A DNA stretch of 64,000 nt from Verticiella sediminum (GTDB taxonomy: Bacteria; Pseudomonadota; Gammaproteobacteria; Burkholderiales; Burkholderiaceae_B): NCBI RefSeq assembly GCF_007558815.1, contig NZ_VLTJ01000028.1, forward strand, positions 1 through 64,000, in the 5' to 3' direction. The translations under genes and the position numbers were made by a program. The stretch's first letter is position 1. Each line of letters begins with the position of its first letter. The notes under the pieces are model-generated. The model saw only the letters and a list, made by a program, of their open reading frames with translations, was not told the origin of the DNA and ran no database searches. Positions 55,901 to 64,000 of this stretch are shown here, piece by piece.

Positions 55901-56500
55901 CGCGGCCCGGAGATCGGCCTGCAGGAACAGCGGGTCGCCCGCGCCCGCGCTGATCGCCCCCTGGATGTCGGCGCTGGCGTCCGGCCCGCGAACACCCAGG
56001 TTGTCGATGATCAGCAAGGCGCCGGCGGTATCCGCCGACAGGCCGGCGCGCATATCCTGGAAGGTCACGGGCAGCGGCTCGCCGTCCTGCGTCAGGATCA
56101 GCTCGCCCACCTGCAGGTGCAGGACCTCGGCCGAACCGGGCAGGCTCGGCCAGGCGGGAGGTTGCAGCGGCCCGCTGTCGGGCTCGGGCTGGGGCTCGGC
56201 CGGCGTGCGCAGGTCCACGCGCAGGCTGTCGGCGGCGACCTCGCGCACGCTCAGGCGCCGCTCGGCCAGCGCCGGCCAGTCCACGCGCAGGCGCAGGTTG
56301 GTGCCGTGCACATCCAGCGTCTCGGAGCGGTAGTCCAGGCGTTCGATCTGCAGGCCGCGCCACAGCGAGCCGTGGATGCCGACCGCCTCGCCGCCCGTGG
56401 CCGCCATGCCCATGCGCAGCGCGAAGTTCGCGCCGGCGTTGGTGATGACCAGCCAGATCACCATGCCGACGATCACCAGGAGGATCGTCAACACGGTCAT
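52967..56500 (-). CDS. tamB: translocation and assembly module protein TamB
   Basis: Very long periplasm-spanning protein of the TamB/AsmA-like bridge family, forming a lipid-transfer or autotransporter-assembly path with TamA. It has 1177 residues from ATG 56500, with an N-terminal membrane helix (TVLTILLVIVGMVIWLVI), long beta-rich repeats, and the diagnostic C-terminal DUF490 domain (PNIDIRGKV-type blocks, VEKLSWLLLGRGP, and ending LIWSFVFDD). A TTG at 56566 overlapping the tamA stop would add a basic N-terminal leader and is a serious alternative start. A low-complexity Ala/Gly/Asp insert lies around 55450-55640. Confidence 0.93.
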   Translation of the reverse strand: MTVLTILLVIVGMVIWLVITNAGANFALRMGMAATGGEAVGIHGSLWRGLQIERLDYRSETLDVHGTNLRLRVDWPALAERRLSVREVAADSLRVDLRTPAEPQPEPDSGPLQPPAWPSLPGSAEVLHLQVGELILTQDGEPLPVTFQDMRAGLSADTAGALLIIDNLGVRGPDASADIQGAISAGAGDPLFLQADLRAAVRQAERTADLRLAVLGPLDHLDVSLLGTGEGMSVDARASLAPFSPTLPVTALKATVRGFDPSAWVADAPSALLNVSADVQLDGVLLTPAAAPAASADAPVGGGAGTADDDGAAGAAQGDAPAVPGKAGQGAPADASAAADEAGARPGADAAGQSDWMAQLRELRAQLHITVDEGSRWRDRPLRADVNARLENLRLPELSVLLTHADNRIEAKGALGGSDDQVDFRVALPNPQTLVDGVEGSVRLDGRLRGTLERHELNVTGRLDHPMLHAEGPAGGKPAPAARVATVAPGQNEVIEPSADAPLDLPALLQQGPLDLQLRVAGGWDAGTSGQLGPGREGWRGNVAELAVKNRRVSVALGAPAPVAVVPGEPLLWSVGETSVRIGLPERRVITLAHRASSGSGRQWRSAGRIDDFVPAWVLSQLPRIDDPLRVNLDWDLAMTQSLAGSVHLRRTRGDVALPGGPPLRAGLSELNLTLQAKPGSGGNSALSFQLDLAGKQLGSVRASGTSAVAVRDGMPEWGEQQPVAVDADIALADLAVLTPLTGDAIDVGGRLNGRLRVTRQAGVWNTGGTLQGSDLRVVLIDQGVRMLDGTLNARLVDNQFVVDSLHFPGTIRSAPRDSRVQSWLAQNAEGSAVQAQGAWSLETASGNATVTLTRFPLVQRADRFIAGSGTVNIEASPTNLDIRGKVVADVGWISLEGASDLPSLASDVVIVRAGDDAELSKPLAMNMNLEVGLGNAFYLRGMGLDTGLEGSIRILNTQAGMRARGVVNTRDGRFSIYGQTLVVDRGAVTFQGLLDDPLLDIVAVRRGLRIESGVQVSGTARNPIISLISFPDVPEVEKLSWLLLGRGPDASGADAGMLLAAAASLLGDEDSEPLYRQLGLDEMGLRSSARAGLSGLLPDRTVVSSINTANDTDADSQFLVVGKRLSDSLYLTFEQALSGRETIVRASYRISERLSAAVQGGTLTGARLIWSFVFDD

Positions 56501-56562
56501 CAGAAAGCCGCCCTGCCGGCGCCGGCTGTATGGCCGGCGCGTTCGTCTGCTTCTTCGCCCCG

Positions 56563-58500
56563 TCAAAACGCCAACCCCAGGGAGAAGCTCAGGCGCAGCC
56601 GCTTGTCGCGGTCGGCCCAGGCGAGATCGACGAAGATCGGCCCGGCGGGCGTGCGCACGCGCAGACCGGAGCCCACGCTCCAGGCAATGTCCATGTCGCG
56701 GAACGATGCGGCCGCGTCGCCGGCGTCGACGAACACCCCGACACCCAGCATGTCGGTGAAGAAGTGCTGATACTCCACGCTCCCCACCGCCAGCGTGGGG
56801 GCACCCACGGTGGCATCGCCCTCTTCGAGGCCCAGGCGCAGATAGCGATAGCCGCGGATCGTGCGCGCGCCGCCGGTACGAAAGCGGAAATCGTCCGGCA
56901 CCCGCGCGCCGTCGCGCGACCACACCTTGCCGACCTCGCCGCGCACGGTGATGAGATCGCGCTCGCCGATGGGCCACCATTGCTGGCCGCGCGCGTACAG
57001 ACGGGTATAGGGATTGAATTCGCGCACCGACGTACCGACACCGGCGACGAGTTCGATGAGATTGCCCGAGCGCGGGTTGTACCGGTTGTCGACATCGCGG
57101 CGCAGCCACTGCTGCGTGAGGTTGACCGACGGCAGGGTGTACTTGTCGCCGCCGCTGATGTTCACCTTGTCGTAGGCGAGCAGCGCGCTGGTGCGGGTTT
57201 CGTATTCGACGCGGCTGTCGCCCGCGCCATGCCGCGTGCGCGAGCGGGTGCCGCCGAACGCCACGCGCTGCAGATCCTGGCCGGAGATGTCGTAGTGCTC
57301 GGCGCGCACGCCGACGCTGTCGCGATAGCCTTCGGGGCTCGGCGGCAGATAGATATCGGCAAAGGCGATCTGGCGCTTGAGATCCAGCCCGAGCCCGCTT
57401 TGCAGCTCCACGGGCTGGCCGAGCACCACGTTCTGGCGGTAGGAGGTCTCGAAGCCCACGCCCACGTCGGTGTCCGCGCCGATGGAGACGCCCACGCGGC
57501 GCGCCGGCGCCTCGACCACGGTGGTGCGTACCGGCACCACGATCGAATCCATGTCCATCAGCCCGGCGCGGCGCTCCCCCGGCTCGTCGACCGACGATTC
57601 GGTCTGGGTATCGCGCGGCTGGCCGGCTTCGGGCGGGGTGCGCATCGCGTCCAGGTCGCCCGCACCCTCGCCCTCGGCCATCTGGTCGGCCACCTGCTGG
57701 ATCGTGCGCCGGCCCGACGCCCGGGCCAGCGCCACGTCCGCCGAGGAAAAGAAGGACGTGCTCTGCATGTCCTGCTGCCAGCGGATCATGTCGCGCCGGT
57801 TGTAGCGCGTCTGCCCTTCCTCGTAGGTGACGTAGCGGCGCACCAGCCGCGACGGGACCCGCCGCAGGCCCTCGGTCTGCAGCTCGCCCAGGATGACCTC
57901 CGGGCCGCTCGCCACGTGGACGGTGAGGTCGACGCGGGCGGCGTCCGCATCGACCCGCGCCTCGGACTTGTCGATGCGCGCAAAGGCGAAGTCCTCTTCG
58001 CTCACCGAACCGATCAGGTCGCGCTTGGCGGTCTCCCACTGCTCGCTGCGGAAGTCGGCGCCCACCGGCAGGCTCCAGGCCGTGCGCATGCGCTCGACGC
58101 GCTCGCTGTAGCGGTCATGGGAAATCGCCCCGGCAAAACCGAGGTCCACCGAGGAAATGACCGAGCGCTCGCCGGGCCGGATCGTGATGTCCCAGGTCTC
58201 GCCACCGATGTCGGTGCCGGCCTGCAAGGTAACGTCCGGTGAGAAATAACCCTCGGTGGCGAGCGCGGTGATGGTGACGTCGCGCGCACGCCGGCGCAGC
58301 CGGTCGACTTCGCCGCCGTCCTGATCCTGCGACAGCGAAATGATGTGATCGACGGCCTTGGTGACCGCCTGCAGCACGGCAGGCGGCACCCCGCCCGGGT
58401 CGATGGTGACTTCGGGCCGGGTCTGCTGGGCTTGCACGGCACCCATGGCGAACAGCACTCCTGGCGTCAACAGCAGCAAGCGTCGGTACGAAAAACTCAC
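56563..58500 (-). CDS. tamA: outer-membrane translocation and assembly module protein TamA
   Basis: Omp85-family outer-membrane protein, partner of TamB. It has 645 residues from GTG 58500, chosen because it starts the signal peptide (SFSYRRLLLLTPGVLFAMGAVQA); a longer frame from 58554 adds an unlikely N terminus. POTRA-like domains are followed by a barrel with RYNPRSGNLIELVAGVG and GGARTIRGYRYLRLGLEEGD. The last strand ends RLRLSFSLGLAF, a normal BAM recognition end ending in Phe. It is coupled to tamB. Confidence 0.93.
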   Translation of the reverse strand: MSFSYRRLLLLTPGVLFAMGAVQAQQTRPEVTIDPGGVPPAVLQAVTKAVDHIISLSQDQDGGEVDRLRRRARDVTITALATEGYFSPDVTLQAGTDIGGETWDITIRPGERSVISSVDLGFAGAISHDRYSERVERMRTAWSLPVGADFRSEQWETAKRDLIGSVSEEDFAFARIDKSEARVDADAARVDLTVHVASGPEVILGELQTEGLRRVPSRLVRRYVTYEEGQTRYNRRDMIRWQQDMQSTSFFSSADVALARASGRRTIQQVADQMAEGEGAGDLDAMRTPPEAGQPRDTQTESSVDEPGERRAGLMDMDSIVVPVRTTVVEAPARRVGVSIGADTDVGVGFETSYRQNVVLGQPVELQSGLGLDLKRQIAFADIYLPPSPEGYRDSVGVRAEHYDISGQDLQRVAFGGTRSRTRHGAGDSRVEYETRTSALLAYDKVNISGGDKYTLPSVNLTQQWLRRDVDNRYNPRSGNLIELVAGVGTSVREFNPYTRLYARGQQWWPIGERDLITVRGEVGKVWSRDGARVPDDFRFRTGGARTIRGYRYLRLGLEEGDATVGAPTLAVGSVEYQHFFTDMLGVGVFVDAGDAAASFRDMDIAWSVGSGLRVRTPAGPIFVDLAWADRDKRLRLSFSLGLAF

Positions 58501-58535
58501 GCGTATCTCTGGTCCTGGTTGGCGGGACGTGGCGC

Positions 58536-58574
58536 CCACCCCGGCCCCGGCCACAACGGCCGGGGCCGGGGTGG
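58536..58574. terminator. 17-bp perfect stem-loop between apbC and tamA
   Basis: CCACCCCGGCCCCGGCC pairs completely with its reverse complement across a 5-base loop (ACAAC). It lies 11 bases past the apbC stop on the minus strand and 36 bases before the tamA start. Extremely stable; no U-run follows. Confidence 0.7.
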
Positions 58575-58584
58575 CGTACCGGCA

Positions 58585-59670
58585 TTACGTATTCTGTACC
58601 ACGATGGCGGGGAACTTGGAGGTCATGTCGCGCGCCTGCGACGCCACGCGGGCGGCCACCTTGCGCGCAATGCCGAGGTATGCCTGGGTGGCCGCGCCTT
58701 CGGGTTCGGCCACCACGGTGGGGCGGCCGGCGTCGGTCTGCTCGCGGATGTTCAGCGCCAGCGGCAGCGAGCCCAGCACCTGCACACCGTAGTCGCTGGA
58801 CATGCGCGCAGCCCCGCCCTCGCCGAAGATGTGTTCGGCATGCCCGCAATGGGAACAGATGTGCACCGCCATGTTCTCCACCAGCCCCAGGATGGGGATG
58901 CCGACCTTCTCGAACATGCGCAGGCCGCGCCGCGCGTCGAGCAGCGCGATGTCCTGCGGCGTGGTCACGATCACCGCGCCGGTCACGGGCACCTTCTGCG
59001 CCAGCGTGAGCTGGATGTCGCCGGTGCCCGGCGGCATGTCCACCACGAGGTAGTCGAGGTCGTCCCAGCGGGTCTTGCGCAGCAACTGTTCCATTGCCTG
59101 GGTGACCATCGGGCCGCGCCACACCATGGGCGTGTCCGGATCGACCAGAAAACCGATCGAACTCACCTGGATGCCGTGGCCGACCAGCGGCTCCATGGTC
59201 TGGCCGTCCGGGCTCTTGGGCTGGCCGGACACGCCGAGCATGGTCGGCTGGCTCGGGCCGTAGATGTCGGCATCCAGCATGCCCACCTTGGCGCCGTCGG
59301 CCGCCAGGGCGAGCGCGAGGTTGACCGCGGTGGTACTCTTGCCCACGCCCCCCTTGCCCGACGCGACCGCGATCACGTTGCGCACCTGGGGCATCACCTT
59401 CGTGCCGGACTGCACCGCGTGCGCGATGACCTTCCAGGTCAGGTTGAGATTCACCGCACCGGCCCCACCTGTTTTCAGTGCCTGCACGAAATGCTCGCGC
59501 AGCGCCTGCAGGCGGGATTGAACCGGATAGCCCAGTTCGATGTCCAACGACACGTCGTTGCCATCGACCGCCAGATGCTTGAGCGAGCCGGCCGTGACCG
59601 GGCTGATGCCGGTCTCCGGATCGACTGTCTGCTTGAGGATCTCGCGGATATTTTCGGGGGTGATAGGCAT
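58585..59670 (-). CDS. apbC: Mrp/NBP35 family iron-sulfur cluster carrier ATPase
   Basis: P-loop ATPase that carries or transfers Fe-S clusters. It has 361 residues with a DUF59-type N-terminal domain (~1-85), then the deviant Walker A SGKGGVGKSTTAVN. The switch/Walker B region has MLDADIYGPSQP and VVDMPPGTGDIQLTL. The cluster-binding CxxC is in HICSHCGHAEHIFGEGG. The start at ATG 59670 follows AGGAACCCC. It is divergent from a small membrane protein gene. Confidence 0.96.
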   Translation of the reverse strand: MPITPENIREILKQTVDPETGISPVTAGSLKHLAVDGNDVSLDIELGYPVQSRLQALREHFVQALKTGGAGAVNLNLTWKVIAHAVQSGTKVMPQVRNVIAVASGKGGVGKSTTAVNLALALAADGAKVGMLDADIYGPSQPTMLGVSGQPKSPDGQTMEPLVGHGIQVSSIGFLVDPDTPMVWRGPMVTQAMEQLLRKTRWDDLDYLVVDMPPGTGDIQLTLAQKVPVTGAVIVTTPQDIALLDARRGLRMFEKVGIPILGLVENMAVHICSHCGHAEHIFGEGGAARMSSDYGVQVLGSLPLALNIREQTDAGRPTVVAEPEGAATQAYLGIARKVAARVASQARDMTSKFPAIVVQNT

Positions 59671-59787
59671 GGGGTTCCTGAGGTGTTGCCGTCGGCGTTC
59701 GACCCCCCAAGCATAGCGGAAGCCCGCCCCGGCGTAGGGGCACACCCTGTAACCCGCAGGGCTTTTCAACCGAGGTAGACTACCCGC

Positions 59788-60120
59788 ATGAATTTTCTAG
59801 CGAATCTGGTACGCAGCGTCTTCATCGCGATCCTGGCCCTGGCCGGGCTCGCCATGGCGTTCGTCCTCATGCTCTCGACGGCCATCGCGCTCGGCGTGAT
59901 GTACGTGGTGGCGAAGGTGCGCGGCAGGCCGTTCGCGCTTGCCCAGATGTGGCAGGCCCGGCGCGGTACGCAGTGGAGCTTCGTGCGCACACCCGGCGCC
60001 GGCCCCAGCGCTCCCGCCGAGGGCGATGCCGTGTACACGCGCGACGCTGCCGTGCGCCGGCCCTCGCGTCCCGCGCGCGAGCGCAATGTGATCGACGTCG
60101 AGGCGCGCGACATCGGCTGA
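59788..60120 (+). CDS. small membrane protein of unknown function (110 aa)
   Basis: Two predicted membrane helices (~residues 9-50) followed by a basic, Pro-rich cytoplasmic or periplasmic tail (RTPGAGPSAPAEGDAVYTRD, then RPSRPARERNVIDVEARDIG). No family was recognised. It is divergent from apbC and followed by a U-tailed terminator; metG lies 156 bases downstream on the same strand. Confidence 0.7.
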   Translation: MNFLANLVRSVFIAILALAGLAMAFVLMLSTAIALGVMYVVAKVRGRPFALAQMWQARRGTQWSFVRTPGAGPSAPAEGDAVYTRDAAVRRPSRPARERNVIDVEARDIG

Positions 60121-60154
60121 CGCCGCGCCGCGCCGTACATCACCTGCCTTGCAT

Positions 60155-60186
60155 GCCGCGCCGGCCTTGTGCCCGCGCGGCTTTTT
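60155..60186 (+). terminator. intrinsic terminator after the small membrane protein gene
   Basis: Stem GCCGCGC/GCGCGGC with an inner GGC/GCC pair, followed directly by TTTTT. Standard rho-independent form. Confidence 0.75.
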
Positions 60187-60276
60187 GCCGTGAACCCCTA
60201 CAATGTCAGGTTCGTCAGAGCAGCGCCCGCGCCCGCTCTGTAGCAGCCCCCCGGGCGCCCGCCTTTGGAATCCGCC

Positions 60277-62445
60277 ATGCCACGCACCTTCTTCGTCACC
60301 ACCGCCCTGCCCTACGCCAACGGTTCGTTCCACGTCGGCCACATCATGGAGTACATCCAGGCCGACATCTGGGTGCGCTTCATGCGCTCGCAGGGCCACA
60401 CGGTGCACTTCGTGGGCGCCGACGATGCGCATGGCGCGCCCATCATGCTCAAGGCAGAGAGCGAGGGCGTGACGCCCGAAGCGCTGGTCGGCCGCTACGC
60501 CGCCGAGCGGCCGCAGTACCTGAACGGGTTCCACATCCGCTTCGACCACTGGCACAGCACGCACAGCCCGGAGAACGTCGCGCTCTCGCAGGACATCTAC
60601 CGGCGCCTGCGCGCGGCCGACCTGATCGACAGCCGCGTCATCGAGCAGTTCTACGACCCGGTCAAGAACATGTTTCTGCCGGACCGCTATATCAAGGGCA
60701 CCTGCCCGCGCTGCAAGGCCGCGGACCAGTACGGCGACTCCTGCGAGGTGTGCGGCGCGGTGTACGCGCCGACGGACCTGATCGACCCGTATTCCACGAT
60801 CACCGGCGCCACGCCGGTGCTCAAGAGCTCCGAGCACTTCTTCTTCAAGCTCTCGGACCCGCGCTGCGTGGCCTTCCTGCAGGAGTGGACGGCCGGCCGC
60901 AACGCCCACGGCACGCCGCACCTGCAACCCGAGGTCTACGCCAAGACCCGTGAGTGGCTGGGCGAGGACGGCAAGCTCGCCGACTGGGACATCTCGCGCG
61001 ACGAACCGTACTTCGGCATTCCGGTGCCCGATGCGCCGGGCAAGTACTTCTACGTCTGGCTCGACGCGCCGGTCGGCTACCTCGCCTCGTTCAAGGCGTA
61101 TTGCGACCGGACCGGGCTGGATTTCGACGCCCTGCTCGACCCCGCCGGCAGCACCGAACAGGTGCACTTCATCGGCAAGGACATCGTGTATTTCCACGCG
61201 CTGTTCTGGCCGGCCATGCTGCACTTCTCGGGCCGCAAGACGCCCGACCAGCTCAACGTGCACGGCTTCATCACCGTGAGCGGCGCCAAGATGTCCAAGA
61301 GCCGCGGCACCGGCATCTCGCCGCTGCGCTATCTCGAGACCGGCATGAACCCGGAATGGCTGCGCTACTACATCGCGGCCAAGCTCAATGCGCGCGTCGA
61401 GGACGTGGACTTCAACCCCGATGACTTCGTCGCCCGGGTGAACAGCGACCTGGTCGGCAAGTACGTGAACATCGCCAGCCGCGCCGCCAACTTCATCCAC
61501 AAGCACTTCGAGGGCGAGCTGGCGGCTGCCGACGCCGACTTCGCCAACGAAATCAGCGAAATCGCCGCCGGCGTCGCCGCGGCGTACGAAGCGCGCGAGT
61601 ACGGCCGCGCGATCCGCGAAGTGATGGCGCTCGCCGACCGCATCAACCAGGTCTTCGACACCGCCCAGCCCTGGGTGATGGCGCGCAGCGCCGCCGCGGA
61701 CGCGGTCCAGCGCCAAGCGCTGCACCGTGTGTGCAGCCAGGCCATCGCCGGCTTCAAGGCGCTGTCGGTCATGCTGGCCCCGGTGCTGCCGGCGCTCACG
61801 TCGCGGGTCGCGCGCGAGCTCTTCGGCCTGGACCGCGACTTCGTCTGGAGCGACGTTGCCGAGCCCACCGCGCGCATCGCCACCTACCAGCACCTGATGC
61901 AGCGCGTGGACAGCAAGCAGCTCGACGCCCTGTTCGACGCCGCCAGCGCCGCCGCCAAGGCCGGTGCCGCCGCCCAGGCCGCAGTGCCTGCGGCGGCCGC
62001 GCGCGACGCGGCGGCCAGCGTACCGGGCAATGCCGCGGGCGCTCCCATCGGCGACGCCGAGCCCACCGGCGACGTGCCGCAGCCCGGCGGCGAGGCGGTC
62101 GCGCCGACCATCACCATCGACGACTTCGCCAAGGTGGACCTGCGCATCGCCAGGATCGTCGCCTGCGAGCATGTCGAAGGCGCGAAAAAACTGCTGCGCC
62201 TGACCCTGGACGCCGGCGAAGGCCGCACGCGCAACGTGTTCTCGGGTATCCGCTCGGCCTACGAGCCCGAGCAGCTCGTCGGCAAGCTGACCGTGCTGGT
62301 CGCCAACCTCGCGCCGCGCAAGATGAAGTTCGGCGTCTCCGAGGGCATGGTGCTGGCGGCCAGCGATGCCGACGAGAAGAACAACCCCGGCATCTACGTG
62401 CTGGAGCCGTGGCCGGGCGCGCAGCCGGGCATGCGCGTGCGGTGA
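60277..62445 (+). CDS. metG: methionine-tRNA ligase
   Basis: Charges tRNAMet with methionine; 722 residues. The class I signatures are HVGH (residues ~20) in the N-terminal Rossmann domain and KMSKS near residue 340. Zinc-binding Cys residues are seen in [22 protein letters not shown]-terminal Trbp111-like tRNA-binding domain ([36 protein letters not shown]) is attached through an Ala/Pro-rich linker of ~55 residues. The ATG after ~10 codons of an alternative TTG-led frame was chosen. A -10 like TACAAT lies at 60199-60204. Confidence 0.98.
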   Translation: MPRTFFVTTALPYANGSFHVGHIMEYIQADIWVRFMRSQGHTVHFVGADDAHGAPIMLKAESEGVTPEALVGRYAAERPQYLNGFHIRFDHWHSTHSPENVALSQDIYRRLRAADLIDSRVIEQFYDPVKNMFLPDRYIKGTCPRCKAADQYGDSCEVCGAVYAPTDLIDPYSTITGATPVLKSSEHFFFKLSDPRCVAFLQEWTAGRNAHGTPHLQPEVYAKTREWLGEDGKLADWDISRDEPYFGIPVPDAPGKYFYVWLDAPVGYLASFKAYCDRTGLDFDALLDPAGSTEQVHFIGKDIVYFHALFWPAMLHFSGRKTPDQLNVHGFITVSGAKMSKSRGTGISPLRYLETGMNPEWLRYYIAAKLNARVEDVDFNPDDFVARVNSDLVGKYVNIASRAANFIHKHFEGELAAADADFANEISEIAAGVAAAYEAREYGRAIREVMALADRINQVFDTAQPWVMARSAAADAVQRQALHRVCSQAIAGFKALSVMLAPVLPALTSRVARELFGLDRDFVWSDVAEPTARIATYQHLMQRVDSKQLDALFDAASAAAKAGAAAQAAVPAAAARDAAASVPGNAAGAPIGDAEPTGDVPQPGGEAVAPTITIDDFAKVDLRIARIVACEHVEGAKKLLRLTLDAGEGRTRNVFSGIRSAYEPEQLVGKLTVLVANLAPRKMKFGVSEGMVLAASDADEKNNPGIYVLEPWPGAQPGMRVR

Positions 62446-62461
62446 GAGCGTCCGGCGACGC

Positions 62462-62842
62462 TCAGACCTCGGCGATGCACTCGATCTCGAGCAGGAACTT
62501 GGGGTTGCCCATCGAGGCTGCGATCGTCGTCCGGGCGGGATACTGCCCTTCCTTGAAGTACGTCCGATAGATCGCGTTCATCCGGTCGAAGTCGTTGGCA
62601 TCGGTCAGGATAACGTTGCTCTTGACCACCTTGTCGAGGCTGCTGCCCGCGGCTTCGAGCAGCGCCTTGAGGTTCGCCATCACCTGGTGCATCTGCGCTT
62701 CGAAGTCGTTCTCGGCGATCTGCCGGTCGCCGTAGAACGCGGGCTGGCCGGAGACGAAGACCAGATTGCCGACCTTGACGGCCGGCGACAGCGGCGCCTT
62801 GGGCGGGGTGACGAGAGGCGAGGTGATGATTTCCTTGGGCAT
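62462..62842 (-). CDS. RidA/YjgF/UK114 family protein
   Basis: A 126-residue RidA-type protein, likely an imine/enamine hydrolase or a related lyase-fold enzyme. The conserved C-terminal pattern is ARTTIAASMGNPKFLLEIECIAEV, which keeps the substrate-binding Arg. The start follows AGGAGCTTGCC. It is the third gene of a minus-strand operon after the Bug protein and the FAH-family enzyme. It is not closely similar to the RidA at 1469. Confidence 0.93.
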   Translation of the reverse strand: MPKEIITSPLVTPPKAPLSPAVKVGNLVFVSGQPAFYGDRQIAENDFEAQMHQVMANLKALLEAAGSSLDKVVKSNVILTDANDFDRMNAIYRTYFKEGQYPARTTIAASMGNPKFLLEIECIAEV

Positions 62843-62883
62843 GGCAAGCTCCTGGTTGGACAATGAAAGGGTGGATGCGGAAC

Positions 62884-63852
62884 TCATTGGCGAGCGCCGG
62901 TTTCCTGGATCAACGTGGCCGCCTTGTCGATCTCCGCGGCCAGGTAGGGGGTGAAAGCCTCGGCGGCCATGGGCTCGGCCTGCAATCCGTGGCCGGACAG
63001 AAACGTCGTGAATGATGGTGTGCGCACTGCCTCGACGATGCTGCTGCTGATCGCACGCAAGGTGTCCGCGGGCACACCGGCCGGCGCAACCACGGCGAAC
63101 CAGGAGTTCGAGTAGAAGCCCGGCAAGCCGCTCTCTTCCAGGGTGGGTACGTCCGGCAACTGCGCCGCGCGCTGGGCGTCGGCCACGGCCACGGCTTGCA
63201 GGCGGCCCGATTGCAGATGCGGCAGCACGTCCGGCAGGTTGCTGAAGAGCAGGTCGACGTGCCCGCCCAGCAGGTCGTTCAGCGCTGGCGCCTGCCCTTT
63301 GTACGGGATGTGCGCAACGTCCACGCCGGCCTGCTGTTTGAGCATTTCCACCGCGAGATGGGGCGATGTGCCGGTCCCGAAGGAAGCAAAGCTCAACTGC
63401 CCGGGCTGCGCCTTGGCCAGGGCCAGCACGTCCCGCACGCTGGCCACCGGCAGATCCTGGCGGGCGACCAGCACGTGCGGCGTGTACGCCACCAGGGCGA
63501 CCGGCGCGAAGTCGGCGCGCGTGTCGTATGGCAGCTCGTCGAGCAGGCTGGCATTGATGGCGAAGCTGTTCGCCACCATGCCGATGGTGTGGCCGTCCGG
63601 CGCCGACTGCGCGATCTGGCGCGTGCCGATCGTCGTCCCTGCGCCCGGTTTGTTCTCCACGATCACGGGCTGGCGCCATGACTGGCTCAACCCCTGCGCC
63701 AACTGCCGGGCGACGGTGTCCATCGTGCCTCCCGCCGGGAACGGCACGATCAGGGTTACCGGCTTCTCCGGAAAGGCGGCCCAGGCGGGAACCGCCGCAG
63801 CCATCGACGCCAGGGCCAAGGCGGCGCCGGCGATCACGACAGGCAAGCTCAT
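62884..63852 (-). CDS. Bug-type tripartite tricarboxylate transporter solute-binding protein
   Basis: Periplasmic binding protein, 322 residues with signal peptide (~1-25, ending AVPAWA). Family pattern FPEKPVTLIVPFPAGGTMDTVARQLAQGL, GAGTTIGT and HIPYKGQAPALNDLLGG. The ATG at 63852 was chosen over the upstream frame because the signal peptide begins there. It starts 2 bases after the FAH-family stop and precedes RidA. The ligand is probably the acid that the FAH-family enzyme acts on. Confidence 0.93.
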   Translation of the reverse strand: MSLPVVIAGAALALASMAAAVPAWAAFPEKPVTLIVPFPAGGTMDTVARQLAQGLSQSWRQPVIVENKPGAGTTIGTRQIAQSAPDGHTIGMVANSFAINASLLDELPYDTRADFAPVALVAYTPHVLVARQDLPVASVRDVLALAKAQPGQLSFASFGTGTSPHLAVEMLKQQAGVDVAHIPYKGQAPALNDLLGGHVDLLFSNLPDVLPHLQSGRLQAVAVADAQRAAQLPDVPTLEESGLPGFYSNSWFAVVAPAGVPADTLRAISSSIVEAVRTPSFTTFLSGHGLQAEPMAAEAFTPYLAAEIDKAATLIQETGARQ

Positions 63853-63854
63853 GG

Positions 63855-64000
63855 TCAAGCCCCCACGACGTTTTCGAGCCGGCCGATGCCGGCCACTTCG
63901 GCGACCATGCGGTCGCCCTCCTGCAGCCAGCACGGCGGTTTCATGCCCAGCGCGACGCCGGACGGCGTGCCCGTCGCGATGATGTCGCCCGGCTCCAGCG
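63855..64000 (-). CDS. fumarylacetoacetate hydrolase family protein (cut by right edge)
   Basis: Only the last 48 codons are in the window, read on the minus strand. LEPGDIIATGTPSGVALGMKPP is the C-terminal signature of FAH-family hydrolases, isomerases and decarboxylases, and the tail ends with GIGRLENVVGA. The N-terminal metal-binding part is outside. It is probably the first visible gene of the operon with the Bug protein and RidA. Confidence 0.85.
   Translation of the reverse strand, partial: LEPGDIIATGTPSGVALGMKPPCWLQEGDRMVAEVAGIGRLENVVGA

Noticed and set aside
56600-58039. N-terminal 500 codons of the very long open frame containing tamB
   Set aside because: This part is out of frame over tamA; the TamB similarity begins only at about 56500.

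Overview
The window is chromosomal DNA from a high-GC, Gram-negative betaproteobacterium of the order Burkholderiales. Alcaligenaceae (the Bordetella/Achromobacter/Pigmentiphaga neighbourhood) is the best guess. The inference rests on two Bug-type tripartite-tricarboxylate solute-binding proteins, a PhaM-like polyhydroxyalkanoate granule protein, DUF3717, DUF2970 and DUF2909 proteins, a cytochrome oxidase cluster of betaproteobacterial gene order, and a TamA/TamB pair. No tRNA, rRNA, CRISPR array, prophage or complete insertion sequence was seen.

Layout. 1-3.3 kb: an M17 aminopeptidase (cut by the left edge), a RidA protein and an amidase form one plus-strand operon. 3.3-12.4 kb: an aerobic respiration block on the minus strand, with ctaC, ctaD, a 37-residue assembly peptide, a DUF2970 protein and ctaE, then SURF1, a Sco-like membrane protein, heme A synthase (ctaA), heme O synthase (ctaB) and SCO. 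A good sigma70 promoter lies upstream of ctaC. No ctaG/cox11 is present. 12.4-15.8 kb: Nudix hydrolase, DUF3717, PhaM and glmU. 16.0-20.9 kb: a visibly AT-richer catabolic island with an isocitrate-lyase/PEP-mutase family enzyme, a Bug protein, a GMC oxidoreductase and a LysR regulator. 21.0-24.9 kb: feruloyl-CoA-synthase-like ligase and a Leu/Ile/Val-type binding protein, divergent from a TetR regulator across a perfect 18-bp palindrome. 25.0-33.0 kb: an aspartate/glutamate-racemase-superfamily protein and a GntR regulator, then an operon of three ABC transporter genes, an epimerase, an SDR dehydrogenase and a dihydropyrimidinase. This looks like a system for taking up and opening a cyclic amide.

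33-42.8 kb holds a mixed set: Rpn-like nuclease, MFS transporter, Lrp regulator, glmS, an LdhA/YlbC-type dehydrogenase, a cupin, a CPBP protease, a CitE-like lyase, a DUF892 ferritin-like protein and a small hydrophilic orphan. A decayed fic gene precedes the conserved mnmE-yidC-yidD-rnpA-rpmH cluster (43.5-47.9 kb), which here is not followed by dnaA. 48.3-52.9 kb carries a three-gene envelope-signalling cassette: FecR-domain protein, CHASE2-adenylate/guanylate cyclase, and a TPR plus beta-barrel protein. 53.0-59.7 kb holds tamB, tamA and the Fe-S scaffold/carrier ATPase apbC. After a small membrane protein and metG, the right edge has a minus-strand operon of fumarylacetoacetate-hydrolase-family enzyme (cut), Bug protein and RidA.

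The most interesting parts are the dihydropyrimidinase/ABC operon with its recurring putative operator motif, the FecR/CHASE2-cyclase/TPR-barrel cassette, the oxidase operon without ctaG but with a His-rich CtaD tail, and the fic remnant whose deletion covers the usual inhibitory helix region.
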